Below, one piece after another: positions 34,452 through 42,188 of a DNA stretch of 47,993 nucleotides. The DNA comes from Deltaproteobacteria bacterium (lineage in GTDB: Bacteria > Myxococcota > Myxococcia > SLRQ01): the NCBI GenBank assembly GCA_007130885.1, contig SLRQ01000039.1, forward strand, positions 1 through 47,993, read 5' to 3'. Made by a program: the position numbers and the translations under genes. Every line of letters starts with the position of its first letter. The first letter of the stretch is position 1. Under the pieces are notes generated by a model. The model made no database searches, was not told the DNA's origin, and saw only the letters and a list, made by a program, of their open reading frames with translations.

Positions 34452-35744
34452 TTGAAGATCCTCGGCGTAAAGGGAATGAATGACATACTCCCCGATCCCC
34501 TTGGTCCCATGAGCGTTTGGCAGCGCATTGAAGCGGCTTGCCGAGCTCGATTCGACCGGTACGGCTATCGCGAGGTACGTACGCCCATCGTGGAAGAAAC
34601 CAGGCTCTTTGCCCGGTCAATCGGGGAAGAAACGGACATCGTGGGTAAGGAGATGTACTCCTTCACCGATCGCAAGGGGAAGAAGCAGCTCTCCTTGAGG
34701 CCTGAAGGCACGGCGGGGGTCGTCAGATCCTACATCCAGCACTCTGTCCATTCGAAGAACCCCATCACCAAGTGGTGGTACGGCGGCCCCATGTATCGGT
34801 ACGAGCGCGTTCAGGCGGGCCGCTACAGACAGTTCCATCAAATAGGTGCCGAAGCGTTGGGAGTGGCCGCTCCGGCAATGGATGCCGAGATGCTCCTGAT
34901 GCTCGATGGCCTTCTTCGTCACGACCTCGGCATCCAATCCCTCACGCTTCTCATCAACTCGCTTGGCGATAGGGCCGACAGAGCCTCCTATGTACAGGCC
35001 CTGCGAGATTACCTCGGCAGCCACCTGACGGGACTCTGCGAGGACTGCAAGAAGAGATATGAACGCAACCCCCTGCGCGCGCTGGACTGCAAGGTTCCGC
35101 CGTGTCAGCCCATACTGGACAAGGCGCCGCGAATCAAGGCGCATCTCTCCAGCGAGGCAAGAACCCACTTTGACACGGTGCTGGAGCTTCTTTCCGGTAT
35201 GCAGGTGCCCTTCGAGATAAAGCCACGTCTCGTTCGCGGGCTGGATTACTACAACCGGACCTGCTTCGAGTTCGTCGCCGGGGGTCTTGGAGCCCACGAT
35301 ACCGTTTGCGCGGGAGGCCGCTACGACGACCTGGTGAAAACGCTCGGCGGGCCCTCCATACCCGCCGTGGGCTTCGCCCTTGGGATGGAGAGGCTCGTAC
35401 TGCTGGCCCCGAAAGAACTCTCCCGCCGGCCGGAGGGACCGGCGGTTTTCTTCGTCTCCGTGGATGAGGAAGCCATTTCGACTTGCTTTCGGCTTACCGA
35501 GTCACTCCGCCGCGCCGGGCTCGAGGCCGAGATGGACCAGAGAGGCGGCAGCGTGAAGAGTCAGATGAGGCGCGCGGACAAAGTGCATGCGCGCTTCGCC
35601 GTTGTGATCGGAGAGCAAGAGACATCGGAAGGTGCCGCTCACATCAAGGATCTACGAGCCGGTGAGGAAGTCCCGGTAGAGACCCCCGTATCCTTCGAAG
35701 ATCTGGCGGCGGAGATCCATTTGCGCCTGAAACGAAGCTCCTAG
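34452..35744 (+). CDS. hisS: Histidyl-tRNA synthetase
   Basis: Charges tRNA-His. The product is about 430 residues from TTG at 34452; GGGAG seven bases upstream and the family's usual N-terminus (LKILGVKGMNDILPD) choose this over the longer open frame from 34344. Class II motif 2 (YGGPMYRYERVQAGRYRQFHQIGAE), the two HisA-type motifs (GLVRGLDYYNRT-like and GGRYDDLVK), and the C-terminal anticodon domain are all present. Maf follows nine bases later. Confidence 0.95.
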   Translation: MKILGVKGMNDILPDPLGPMSVWQRIEAACRARFDRYGYREVRTPIVEETRLFARSIGEETDIVGKEMYSFTDRKGKKQLSLRPEGTAGVVRSYIQHSVHSKNPITKWWYGGPMYRYERVQAGRYRQFHQIGAEALGVAAPAMDAEMLLMLDGLLRHDLGIQSLTLLINSLGDRADRASYVQALRDYLGSHLTGLCEDCKKRYERNPLRALDCKVPPCQPILDKAPRIKAHLSSEARTHFDTVLELLSGMQVPFEIKPRLVRGLDYYNRTCFEFVAGGLGAHDTVCAGGRYDDLVKTLGGPSIPAVGFALGMERLVLLAPKELSRRPEGPAVFFVSVDEEAISTCFRLTESLRRAGLEAEMDQRGGSVKSQMRRADKVHARFAVVIGEQETSEGAAHIKDLRAGEEVPVETPVSFEDLAAEIHLRLKRSS

Positions 35745-35753
35745 ACAATCTTC

Positions 35754-36344
35754 ATGCCTCATCCTTGCTTCATACTCGCCTCCGAGTCTCCAAGACGACG
35801 CGACATGTTGGCGGCGCTGGACCTCTCCTTCCGCTGCGAGCCACCCCGAGTGGAGGAGATCCTACGGCCGGACGAGCCGCCGGCGGAGTTCGCTCGACGC
35901 ATGGCGGCCTTGAAGGCATCCACCGTCGCTAGGCAAACGAGAGACCGGCTCCCGGTGCTGGCGGCTGACACGATCGTGTGCATCGATGACCATATACTCG
36001 GAAAACCCTCCTGCCCGGAGACCGCGATATCGACTCTCCGCCGCCTGTCCGGTCGCACTCATGCGGTGCTCACGGCGGTGGCCCTCCACGTTCAGGGCAC
36101 GACACACGAGCGCTTCGTGATGACCGACGTCACCTTCCGAAAGCTCTCGAATGCCCAGATAGAATGGTACGTGAACACCGGCGAGGCGGCCGACAAGGCC
36201 GGATCCTACGCAATACAAGGCAAAGGGGCGTTCATGGTGGACCTTATCGATGGGTCTCCCTCCAACGTAATTGGGCTGCCTCTTGGAGAGACGATAGAGC
36301 TCCTCGAATCGGCTGCCGTGAAGTTGCCGTGGAACCCCAAATGA
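35754..36344 (+). CDS. maf: Maf-family nucleotide pyrophosphatase
   Basis: The 196-residue product hydrolyses nucleoside triphosphates such as dTTP/UTP or modified nucleotides. Motifs: ILASESPRRRDML at the N-terminus, the EEI segment, the catalytic-site ADTIVCIDDHILGKP, and the C-terminal TGEAADKAGSYAIQGKGA, with DGSPSNVIGLPL. It lies between hisS and yggS on the plus strand, nine bases after hisS. No strong Shine-Dalgarno is seen. Confidence 0.93.
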   Translation: MPHPCFILASESPRRRDMLAALDLSFRCEPPRVEEILRPDEPPAEFARRMAALKASTVARQTRDRLPVLAADTIVCIDDHILGKPSCPETAISTLRRLSGRTHAVLTAVALHVQGTTHERFVMTDVTFRKLSNAQIEWYVNTGEAADKAGSYAIQGKGAFMVDLIDGSPSNVIGLPLGETIELLESAAVKLPWNPK

Positions 36345-36411
36345 TTGATCAGCCCCCAAGGCGGTGGAACCCATCCTCAACGAGGGGTATACAATACCGC
36401 TCGAGCAAGTA

Positions 36412-37152
36412 ATGGACGCATCAAGAAAAGAACCCCAGGAAACACTCGAGCAGCGGATAACAGAGCGCACTCATCGTATCCACGAGCGGATAGTCGATGC
36501 TGCCTCGCGGGCGGACCGGGATCCCGACGAGGTGACTCTCATTGCCGTGGTCAAGACCTTCGGCCCGGAGGTCATACGTGCCGCCTACCGCGCCGGACTT
36601 CGTCATTTCGGGGAATCATACGCGCAGGATCTTCGAGACAAATCCGCATCGCTCTCGGACCTGGAAGACATTATCTGGCACTTCATTGGCCGCATCCAAA
36701 CTAACAAGGCCCGCTACATAGCCGGCCCAACCGCGATGGTTCACGCGGTCGACAGAACAGCGGCGGCGGAAGCAATTTCGAATCGCGTGGAGCGCAAGGG
36801 ACTTTCTCCGCCTGATGTGCTCGTTTCCGTAAACCTAGCGGACGAGCGCACAAAGGGAGGCACCGCCGAGGAAGAAGCCGCGAGCCTATGCACCACTGTC
36901 GACCGCCTTCCAGGCGTGAAGCTGCGCGGCCTAATGACAATCCCCCCCTGGACGGAAAACCCGGAGGACTCGAGACCTTGGTACCGGCGTCTTTCGAGGC
37001 TTGGCGAGCAGGTTCGTGGAAAAATGCACGACCCCAGCGTGTTTCACTTGTCGATGGGGATGAGCCACGATGTCGAGGTGGCCATCGAGGAGGGGGCCAC
37101 CCTGGTTAGGGTAGGCACCGCTCTACTCGGCGAGAGAAAGAAGAGAGGTTGA
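36412..37152 (+). CDS. yggS: PLP homeostasis protein, YggS/PROSC family
   Basis: Binds pyridoxal phosphate and balances cellular vitamin B6 and amino acids. The product is about 246 residues from ATG at 36412; the frame is open from GTG at 36364, but the earlier residues do not look like family sequence and a TACAAT hexamer lies in between (36390-36395). The PLP lysine is in LIAVVKTF, followed by HFGESYAQD, WHFIGRIQTNKARYI, LRGLMTIPP, HLSMGMSHDVEVAI and VRVGTALLGER, all typical. YggT follows. Confidence 0.93.
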   Translation: MDASRKEPQETLEQRITERTHRIHERIVDAASRADRDPDEVTLIAVVKTFGPEVIRAAYRAGLRHFGESYAQDLRDKSASLSDLEDIIWHFIGRIQTNKARYIAGPTAMVHAVDRTAAAEAISNRVERKGLSPPDVLVSVNLADERTKGGTAEEEAASLCTTVDRLPGVKLRGLMTIPPWTENPEDSRPWYRRLSRLGEQVRGKMHDPSVFHLSMGMSHDVEVAIEEGATLVRVGTALLGERKKRG

Positions 37153-37156
37153 CACC

Positions 37157-37414
37157 ATGCCTCAAGAATTCGGGATGCTCTTGGTTTCGTTTTTGATACT
37201 ACTGCGCTGGGTGATAATTGCCCGCGCGATCCTCTCCTGGTTCGTCCGCGATCCAAACAACCCCTTGGTGCGCATCTTAGGCACCTTGACCGACCCTCTG
37301 CTCAAACCTTTTCAGAAGTATCTTACCTTCGGCATGATGGACGTCACTCCGTTGGTGGCGATACTAGTGCTGTACGCCCTGCAAATAGTAATACTACGGC
37401 ACCTCGCCGGTTGA
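37157..37414 (+). CDS. yggT: YggT-family membrane protein
   Basis: A small (85-residue) membrane protein with two hydrophobic segments (about 8-28 and 62-80) separated by a conserved loop with SWF, DPNNPL and TDPLLKPF. It often accompanies yggS, as here. It has been linked to the envelope and to cell division in some bacteria; the activity is unknown. GAGAGG eight bases upstream supports the start. Confidence 0.9.
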   Translation: MPQEFGMLLVSFLILLRWVIIARAILSWFVRDPNNPLVRILGTLTDPLLKPFQKYLTFGMMDVTPLVAILVLYALQIVILRHLAG

Positions 37415-37503
37415 TGCCGGCCGATCCGGCCCGGGGTGCCCGTTGGGGCTTACGAACCCTATCGCGCGATTGAGGCTGGAGTTCGCGCTGATCTCGAGGT
37501 CCA

Positions 37504-38901
37504 ATGATGACAGCACGGCGGATTAGACCTCCAAAGCAACGCCGCGAGATCACCATAGAGCATGACGGCAAAAGATACCCGGCTTACGAAGGTGAGCCTC
37601 TGGCCGCCGCCTTGATGGCCTCCGGAGTAACCGTTCTTGGACGCTCATCGAAGTACCATCGGCCGCGCGGCGCCTCATGCGGTACCGGCGATTGCGGAAA
37701 CTGTCTCGTGCAAGTGGACGGCATGCCGAACCGCTGCGCATGCACCACCCCCTGCCATGACGAGATGGTTAGCGAGAGTCAGAACGTGATCGGAAGCGCC
37801 GAGAACGATCTGCTCGCGATGACGGACTGGATGTTTCCTCGTGGTCTGGACCATCATGAAATGTTCACCGGCCTGCCCCTGGTGCAGCCGGTAGCTCAAA
37901 GAATCATTCGCAAGCTGTCCGGTCTTGGTGTTCTAGCGCGCACCGCCGACTCTTCGGCTGAACGTGAGCCCCGGCCACCTACTATCGTCGATGTGCTCGT
38001 GGTCGGTGCCGGCGCCTCCGGGCTCGCGGCGGCGGAAGTTGCCCGCGAAGCCGGAGCCGAGGTTCTTCTGGTGGAAGCACTGAACGAACCTGGTGGACGT
38101 CGGCTGGGAGGCCTCCACTGCAGCCCTTCGGATGCAAAGACCGCGACACGCAAGCTGCTCGAGATGGGCGTGGACATATGGCCGGATTCCGGGGCGGTGC
38201 AGATCGATCGTACGCAAGGTGTGCTGGAGGTGTTGATTCTTCGACCTGAAGGACTTTTCCCAGTGCGTCCGCGCGCCACGGTGCTTTGTTGCGGCGGCTA
38301 CGTTTCCACCGGAGTTTTCCCAAACAACGATCTTCCGGGCATAATGGCCGCGGAATGGGCCGCCCGGCTGATCACCAAATGGGGCATGCTGCCGGGCGAA
38401 CGCCCGGTAATATGCGCTGACGAGCCGATTGCCAAAGCCTTGAGAGAGCTGTTCGTCAAGGCTGGGGCTCCCCCCGTCAGAGTACTGCCGATCTCGGCGG
38501 CCTACGCCGATGTCTGGCCGGGTAATCCTCCGGAGAAGCTGGTAACCGCGCTGGGCGGCAAGCACGTCGAAAGGGTCATCGTCGAGAATGCCGCCGGCAC
38601 GGAAGTAGTGGACTGCGACCTCGTGGTCGTGGCCAGTCCTCCAGCACCCGCCTTCGAGCTGGCCCTCGATGCCGGTGCGCATGTTGCCTACGAAGAGCAA
38701 AGCGGTGGCTTCGCGGTACGTGCCGGGCCGGAAGGCGGTACCGCCGCCGAGAATGTCTTCGCCGCAGGCACTCTGGTAGGCCCTTGCACCGTGGAGGAAG
38801 CCCATGCCGGTGGCCGAACAGCAGGCGAAGCCGCGGCAACGGCGGCATTGACGCTTCTCCAAGAAAGCTACCATTCAAGGGAGAACAGAGATGCCTCGTA
38901 G
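37504..38901 (+). CDS. Amine/amino-acid dehydrogenase alpha subunit: [2Fe-2S] ferredoxin fused to FAD domain (HcnAB/SoxA-like)
   Basis: The 465-residue product has an N-terminal plant-type [2Fe-2S] domain (Cys59, 64, 67 in CGTGDCGNC and Cys78 or 80) and a pyridine-nucleotide disulfide oxidoreductase-type FAD domain (VLVVGAGASGLAAAEVA, about 163-179, and NVFAAGTLVGPC near the end). This layout occurs in sarcosine oxidase alpha, opine oxidase A, HcnAB of hydrogen cyanide synthase and archaeal dye-linked proline dehydrogenases. A BFD-type protein and a DAO-type flavoprotein follow in an overlapping array, giving a full three-part enzyme. GAGG four bases before ATG supports the start. The substrate is not predictable. 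Confidence 0.85.
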   Translation: MMTARRIRPPKQRREITIEHDGKRYPAYEGEPLAAALMASGVTVLGRSSKYHRPRGASCGTGDCGNCLVQVDGMPNRCACTTPCHDEMVSESQNVIGSAENDLLAMTDWMFPRGLDHHEMFTGLPLVQPVAQRIIRKLSGLGVLARTADSSAEREPRPPTIVDVLVVGAGASGLAAAEVAREAGAEVLLVEALNEPGGRRLGGLHCSPSDAKTATRKLLEMGVDIWPDSGAVQIDRTQGVLEVLILRPEGLFPVRPRATVLCCGGYVSTGVFPNNDLPGIMAAEWAARLITKWGMLPGERPVICADEPIAKALRELFVKAGAPPVRVLPISAAYADVWPGNPPEKLVTALGGKHVERVIVENAAGTEVVDCDLVVVASPPAPAFELALDAGAHVAYEEQSGGFAVRAGPEGGTAAENVFAAGTLVGPCTVEEAHAGGRTAGEAAATAALTLLQESYHSRENRDAS

Positions 38902-39280
38902 CCCCAGAACCATAGTTTGTAGCTGCGAGGATCTTACGGTCGAGGATATCGTTCAATGCATCGATAAAGGCTACCGTGACATCGAGTCCATCAAACGCTA
39001 CACCGGCTTCGGCACCGGCATCTGCCAGGGCAAGGCATGCCTGCACCTCGTTGCGCGCGTACTTCGGTCGCGAGGTATCAAGGAGTCTGACCTCGCGCCG
39101 TTTACCGCGAGGCCACCTCACAGGCCCGTCGCCCTTGGAATGTATGCGGAGCTAAGCGTAAACCCCCCGCCAATGAATGCCGAGGCAGCAAACAAAGCGG
39201 ATGCCCGTAAAGATGAAGGGTTCGCCGGGAAAGACACCGGCCCTGGCGAAGAGGATCCCAGCGTGGGGAGAGAGGAGTAG
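38891..39280 (+). CDS. BFD-like [2Fe-2S] protein
   Basis: The 129-residue product carries a bacterioferritin-associated-ferredoxin-like domain (about 5-65) with ligands Cys10, Cys12, Cys45 and Cys50 (VCSCEDLT and GICQGKAC). In most related dehydrogenases this domain is the C-terminus of the alpha subunit; here it is a separate gene overlapping the alpha subunit by 11 bases. The remaining C-terminal tail (about 90-129) is charged and low-complexity, with unknown role. GGGAG seven bases upstream fits the start. Confidence 0.85.
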   Translation: MPRSPRTIVCSCEDLTVEDIVQCIDKGYRDIESIKRYTGFGTGICQGKACLHLVARVLRSRGIKESDLAPFTARPPHRPVALGMYAELSVNPPPMNAEAANKADARKDEGFAGKDTGPGEEDPSVGREE

Positions 39281-39284
39281 AGCG

Positions 39285-40475
39285 GTGAGTGATTCGACCA
39301 ACGACCGCGCCAAGGATCCTCTCCCCAAGGACCGGGCCAAGGTCGTGATAATCGGGGGCGGGATCATGGGGCTCGGCCTCGCATACAATCTGGCTGCCCG
39401 CGGCCTCACCGACGTGATGGTGCTAGAGCAAGGTTACCTCTGCTACGGAGCGTCCGGCCGCAATGGTGGAGGCATTCGCGCCCAGTGGTCCAGCGCCGAC
39501 AACATCCAAATAATGAAGCGCAGCGTGGAGATCTGTAAGAGCTTCGCGAGGAAGATGGGCATAAACATATGGTTTCGCCAGGGCGGCTACCTCTTCCTCG
39601 CCCCCGACGAGGAGATTCTCGCGGGTCTCGAAAAGAACGTCGCCCTACAGCGCGAGCACGGCTTGGACTCCCGGCTTATCAACCCCCGGCAAGCAAGAGC
39701 CGTGGTGCCTCAGCTGAACACCGCCGGAATTGCCGGTGGCGCGTATAATCCTCAAGACGGAATCGTCTTTCCTTGGCCCTTCACTTGGGGATACGCCCAT
39801 GCCGCGCGAGAGATGGGCGTTCAGGTTTACCCACACACCCGCGTCACGGACCTAGACGTAGAAGACGGTCGAATTAGGCGGGTTCGTACCGATCGAGGCG
39901 ACGTGGTGCCGGAGATGGTCGTTAACGCTACCGGCGCATGGAGTCCCGTGCTGGCGGGCATGGCTGGGATCGAGCTTCCCAACCGACCGCATCGTCACGA
40001 AATCCTGGTGACCGAGGCGCTCAAGCCCTGGCTATCGCCCATGGTGTCGTTGCTAGGGCACGGCCTGTACTTCTCACAGTCCATGCGTGGCGAGATCGTG
40101 GGAGGCATAAGCGACCCCGATGAGCCGGAGAGCTTGAGCCTGGAGTCTACAACCAGATTCGCGACGCGTTTCGCCCGAACGGCCGTGGAGGTATGCCCTT
40201 CGCTATCGAACGTGAAAGTGATTCGACAGTGGGCCGGTCCTTACGACGTCAGCCCCGATGGTCATCCCATCGTCGGAGAGGTAGCCGAGGTGCGGGATTT
40301 CATTCAGCTAGTGGCCTTCACCGGCCACGGCTTCATGATGGCTCCCGCCGTTACCGAGCTTTGCGCCGAATGGCTCGTGAATGGACGAAAGGACCCGTTC
40401 TTCGAAAGGTACACTCTCGACCGTTTCCGTGACGGCAAGACCGGCTTCAAGGCCGAGTCGATGATCATAGGCTGA
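39285..40475 (+). CDS. DAO-family FAD oxidoreductase, beta subunit (SoxB/HcnC-like)
   Basis: The product is 396 residues from GTG at 39285. That start has GGAG about seven bases upstream, whereas the ATG at 39177 would overlap the BFD gene by more than 100 bases. FAD motif VVIIGGGIMGLGLAYNLAARG, then GASGRNGGGIRAQWSS, a central substrate region, and C-terminal WAGPYDVSPDGHPIVG with FTGHGFMMAPA, as in sarcosine oxidase beta, HcnC and related amino-acid dehydrogenases. It is the catalytic subunit oxidising a secondary amine or amino acid; electrons then go to the [2Fe-2S] partners. Confidence 0.9.
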   Translation: MSDSTNDRAKDPLPKDRAKVVIIGGGIMGLGLAYNLAARGLTDVMVLEQGYLCYGASGRNGGGIRAQWSSADNIQIMKRSVEICKSFARKMGINIWFRQGGYLFLAPDEEILAGLEKNVALQREHGLDSRLINPRQARAVVPQLNTAGIAGGAYNPQDGIVFPWPFTWGYAHAAREMGVQVYPHTRVTDLDVEDGRIRRVRTDRGDVVPEMVVNATGAWSPVLAGMAGIELPNRPHRHEILVTEALKPWLSPMVSLLGHGLYFSQSMRGEIVGGISDPDEPESLSLESTTRFATRFARTAVEVCPSLSNVKVIRQWAGPYDVSPDGHPIVGEVAEVRDFIQLVAFTGHGFMMAPAVTELCAEWLVNGRKDPFFERYTLDRFRDGKTGFKAESMIIG

Positions 40476-40559
40476 CCCGGCCCGGATCCCTTGGATCCAG
40501 CACTCGACCTCGCCGAAGGAGAAGGCACCTTCGAAGCGGCGTTCGAAGCAGTACGTTTG

Positions 40560-40588
40560 TTGACGCAAACATCCGGACGCGCTACGTT
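40560..40588 (+). promoter_or_regulatory. Sigma-70-like promoter of the DivIVA-like gene
   Basis: TTGACG, a 17-base spacer and TACGTT. The -35 matches consensus at five of six positions, the -10 at three. A T6 run follows at 40587-40592. The GTG start at 40618 lies 29 bases downstream of the -10, leaving room for the GGAGG ribosome-binding site. Confidence 0.45.
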
Positions 40589-40617
40589 TTTTAGGCAGCC
40601 AAGTCATGGAGGCTTCC

Positions 40618-41157
40618 GTGAAGATCACGCCCTTGGACATCCAGAAGAAGACTTTTCGCACGGTATGGCGCGGACTCGACGAGACCGAGGTAGACGCTTT
40701 TCTCGAGGTCGTCTCCGGGGAGCTGGAGGAACTCTCCCGTGAAAACATCGCGCTCAAGGAGGATCTTCGGCGCAAGAACTCGCGTCTCGAGGACTACGCG
40801 GATCGCGAGAAGGTACTTCAGGAGACCATGCTCACCGCGCAAAAGATAACCAATGATCTGAAGGATCAGGCGCGCAAGGAAGCCGGCCTCATCATCGAGG
40901 ATGCCGAAAGAAGAGCGCAGCGTATGGTGCAGGACGCACACGAGCGTCTTGTCGGCCTCATCAGGGACATCAACGAGCTCAAGCGTGCCCGCACGCAGTT
41001 CGAGTCCGGAATAAGACATCTCATAGAAAGCCACATCAATCTCCTGGACACCGTCTCCCTTGGAACAAATGAGCCGGATACCCGGCCCATCGAGGACAAC
41101 GTCGCCTACCTGATGCCCAAGGCAGCGGGCGACAGCGGCGAGGACGGCCGGGATTGA
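40618..41157 (+). CDS. DivIVA-domain protein
   Basis: A coiled-coil cell pole or division protein. The product is 179 residues from GTG at 40618, chosen because GGAGG lies five bases upstream and the family N-terminus is usually M-x-ITPLDIQ-K-F. ATG at 40606 would add four residues. The N-terminal membrane-binding region (ITPLDIQKKTFRTVWRGLDETEVDAFL) is followed by a long coiled coil (about 30-130) and an acidic tail. DivIVA proteins bind curved membrane and recruit partners. It overlaps the metalloprotease gene by four bases (TTGA), and that gene in turn overlaps the cyclase, suggesting shared work in envelope growth. Confidence 0.85.
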   Translation: MKITPLDIQKKTFRTVWRGLDETEVDAFLEVVSGELEELSRENIALKEDLRRKNSRLEDYADREKVLQETMLTAQKITNDLKDQARKEAGLIIEDAERRAQRMVQDAHERLVGLIRDINELKRARTQFESGIRHLIESHINLLDTVSLGTNEPDTRPIEDNVAYLMPKAAGDSGEDGRD

Positions 41158-42188
41158 AGCTTCCCTTAGCCTTGCTGGCAGCGATATTGGCCGTCGGCCC
41201 AAGCAAGGCATCGCACCCGAGCACCTCTCGCTCATCCCAAGACGGCAGCAGCAGTGCCCCCGCTAGCCGACAAGAGCGCGTCCCGATACCGGCTGGTGCC
41301 TCGATCATAGCTGAAACGAGCCGGTTCAGGCTGGTCGCTACTCCGGGGGCAAGCGGACTAGCCGCGGCTCTCGCGGATGAGGTCGAGGATCTTCGCGACC
41401 GAATCGCCTCCGACCTGGGCCGTGACTATGAGGGCACAACCGAGGTGCGGATAGCCGACAACAGCGCTTCGTTCCAGGCGCTGCAGCCATACGGTCGCAC
41501 CGTCCCATCCTGGGCAGTGGGTGTTGCCTGGCCCGCGCACAACCTCATAGTCCTGAACTCGGGCCAAGGCAGGCGCCCGAACCAAATTCGCCAAACCCTG
41601 GCACATGAGGTCAGTCACATCGCGCTGGGGCGCCTTGCGCCCAACGCGTTTCCGCGATGGTTCCTGGAAGGCATGGCCACCTATCACTCAGCAGAGTGGC
41701 GCTTCACCCGGGCTGGAACGCTCGCTGGAGCAGTCATGCGTGACGGGATAATCCCCTTCAACGAGCTGGACCGCGGCTGGCCGGATACGCCGGCCGAGGT
41801 GCGGCTGGCCTACGCCCAATCCGATGACTTCGTATCCTGGCTGTTCCGCAACTTTGGCGTCCCCTCCATTCACCGGCTGATAGACGGGGTGGTCGAAGGT
41901 AACTCCTTCGGTGAAGCCGTCGAGGTCGCCACGGGAGTACCCTTTTGGAAGCTCGAGCACTCATGGCGCTCGAGCCTTCCGGCCCGATATACCTGGGTGC
42001 CCGCGATAACCTCGGGCGGTTTTGTCTGGGGCGTCGCCACGATAGTATTCCTCATGGCATACTTCAGAAAGCGCCGAGAGAAGAGCCGGAGGCTGGCGGC
42101 CATGGCCGAAGCGGAGCTGATGTACGAATCCGAAAACAGCTACGAAACCCACGACATGGAACCAAGCGAATATGATAGGCTTAATTGA
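41154..42188 (+). CDS. Membrane-anchored gluzincin-type metalloprotease (peptidase MA-like)
   Basis: The 344-residue product has an N-terminal signal (KLPLALLAAILAVG), the zinc-binding motif HEVSH at 151-155 (HExxH) and a downstream third ligand Glu172 in FLEGMATY, the gluzincin pattern. A transmembrane helix follows at about 285-307 and a charged cytoplasmic tail, so the catalytic domain faces the periplasm. It starts at TTG within the stop of the DivIVA-like gene (TTGA), and its own stop overlaps the TTG of the cyclase gene in the same way. The substrate is unknown. Confidence 0.78.
   Translation: MKLPLALLAAILAVGPSKASHPSTSRSSQDGSSSAPASRQERVPIPAGASIIAETSRFRLVATPGASGLAAALADEVEDLRDRIASDLGRDYEGTTEVRIADNSASFQALQPYGRTVPSWAVGVAWPAHNLIVLNSGQGRRPNQIRQTLAHEVSHIALGRLAPNAFPRWFLEGMATYHSAEWRFTRAGTLAGAVMRDGIIPFNELDRGWPDTPAEVRLAYAQSDDFVSWLFRNFGVPSIHRLIDGVVEGNSFGEAVEVATGVPFWKLEHSWRSSLPARYTWVPAITSGGFVWGVATIVFLMAYFRKRREKSRRLAAMAEAELMYESENSYETHDMEPSEYDRLN

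Noticed and set aside
37416..37430. Hairpin after yggT as a terminator
   Set aside because: The GCCGG/CCGGC stem is only five bases with no T-run following; such repeats are common in this GC-rich DNA.
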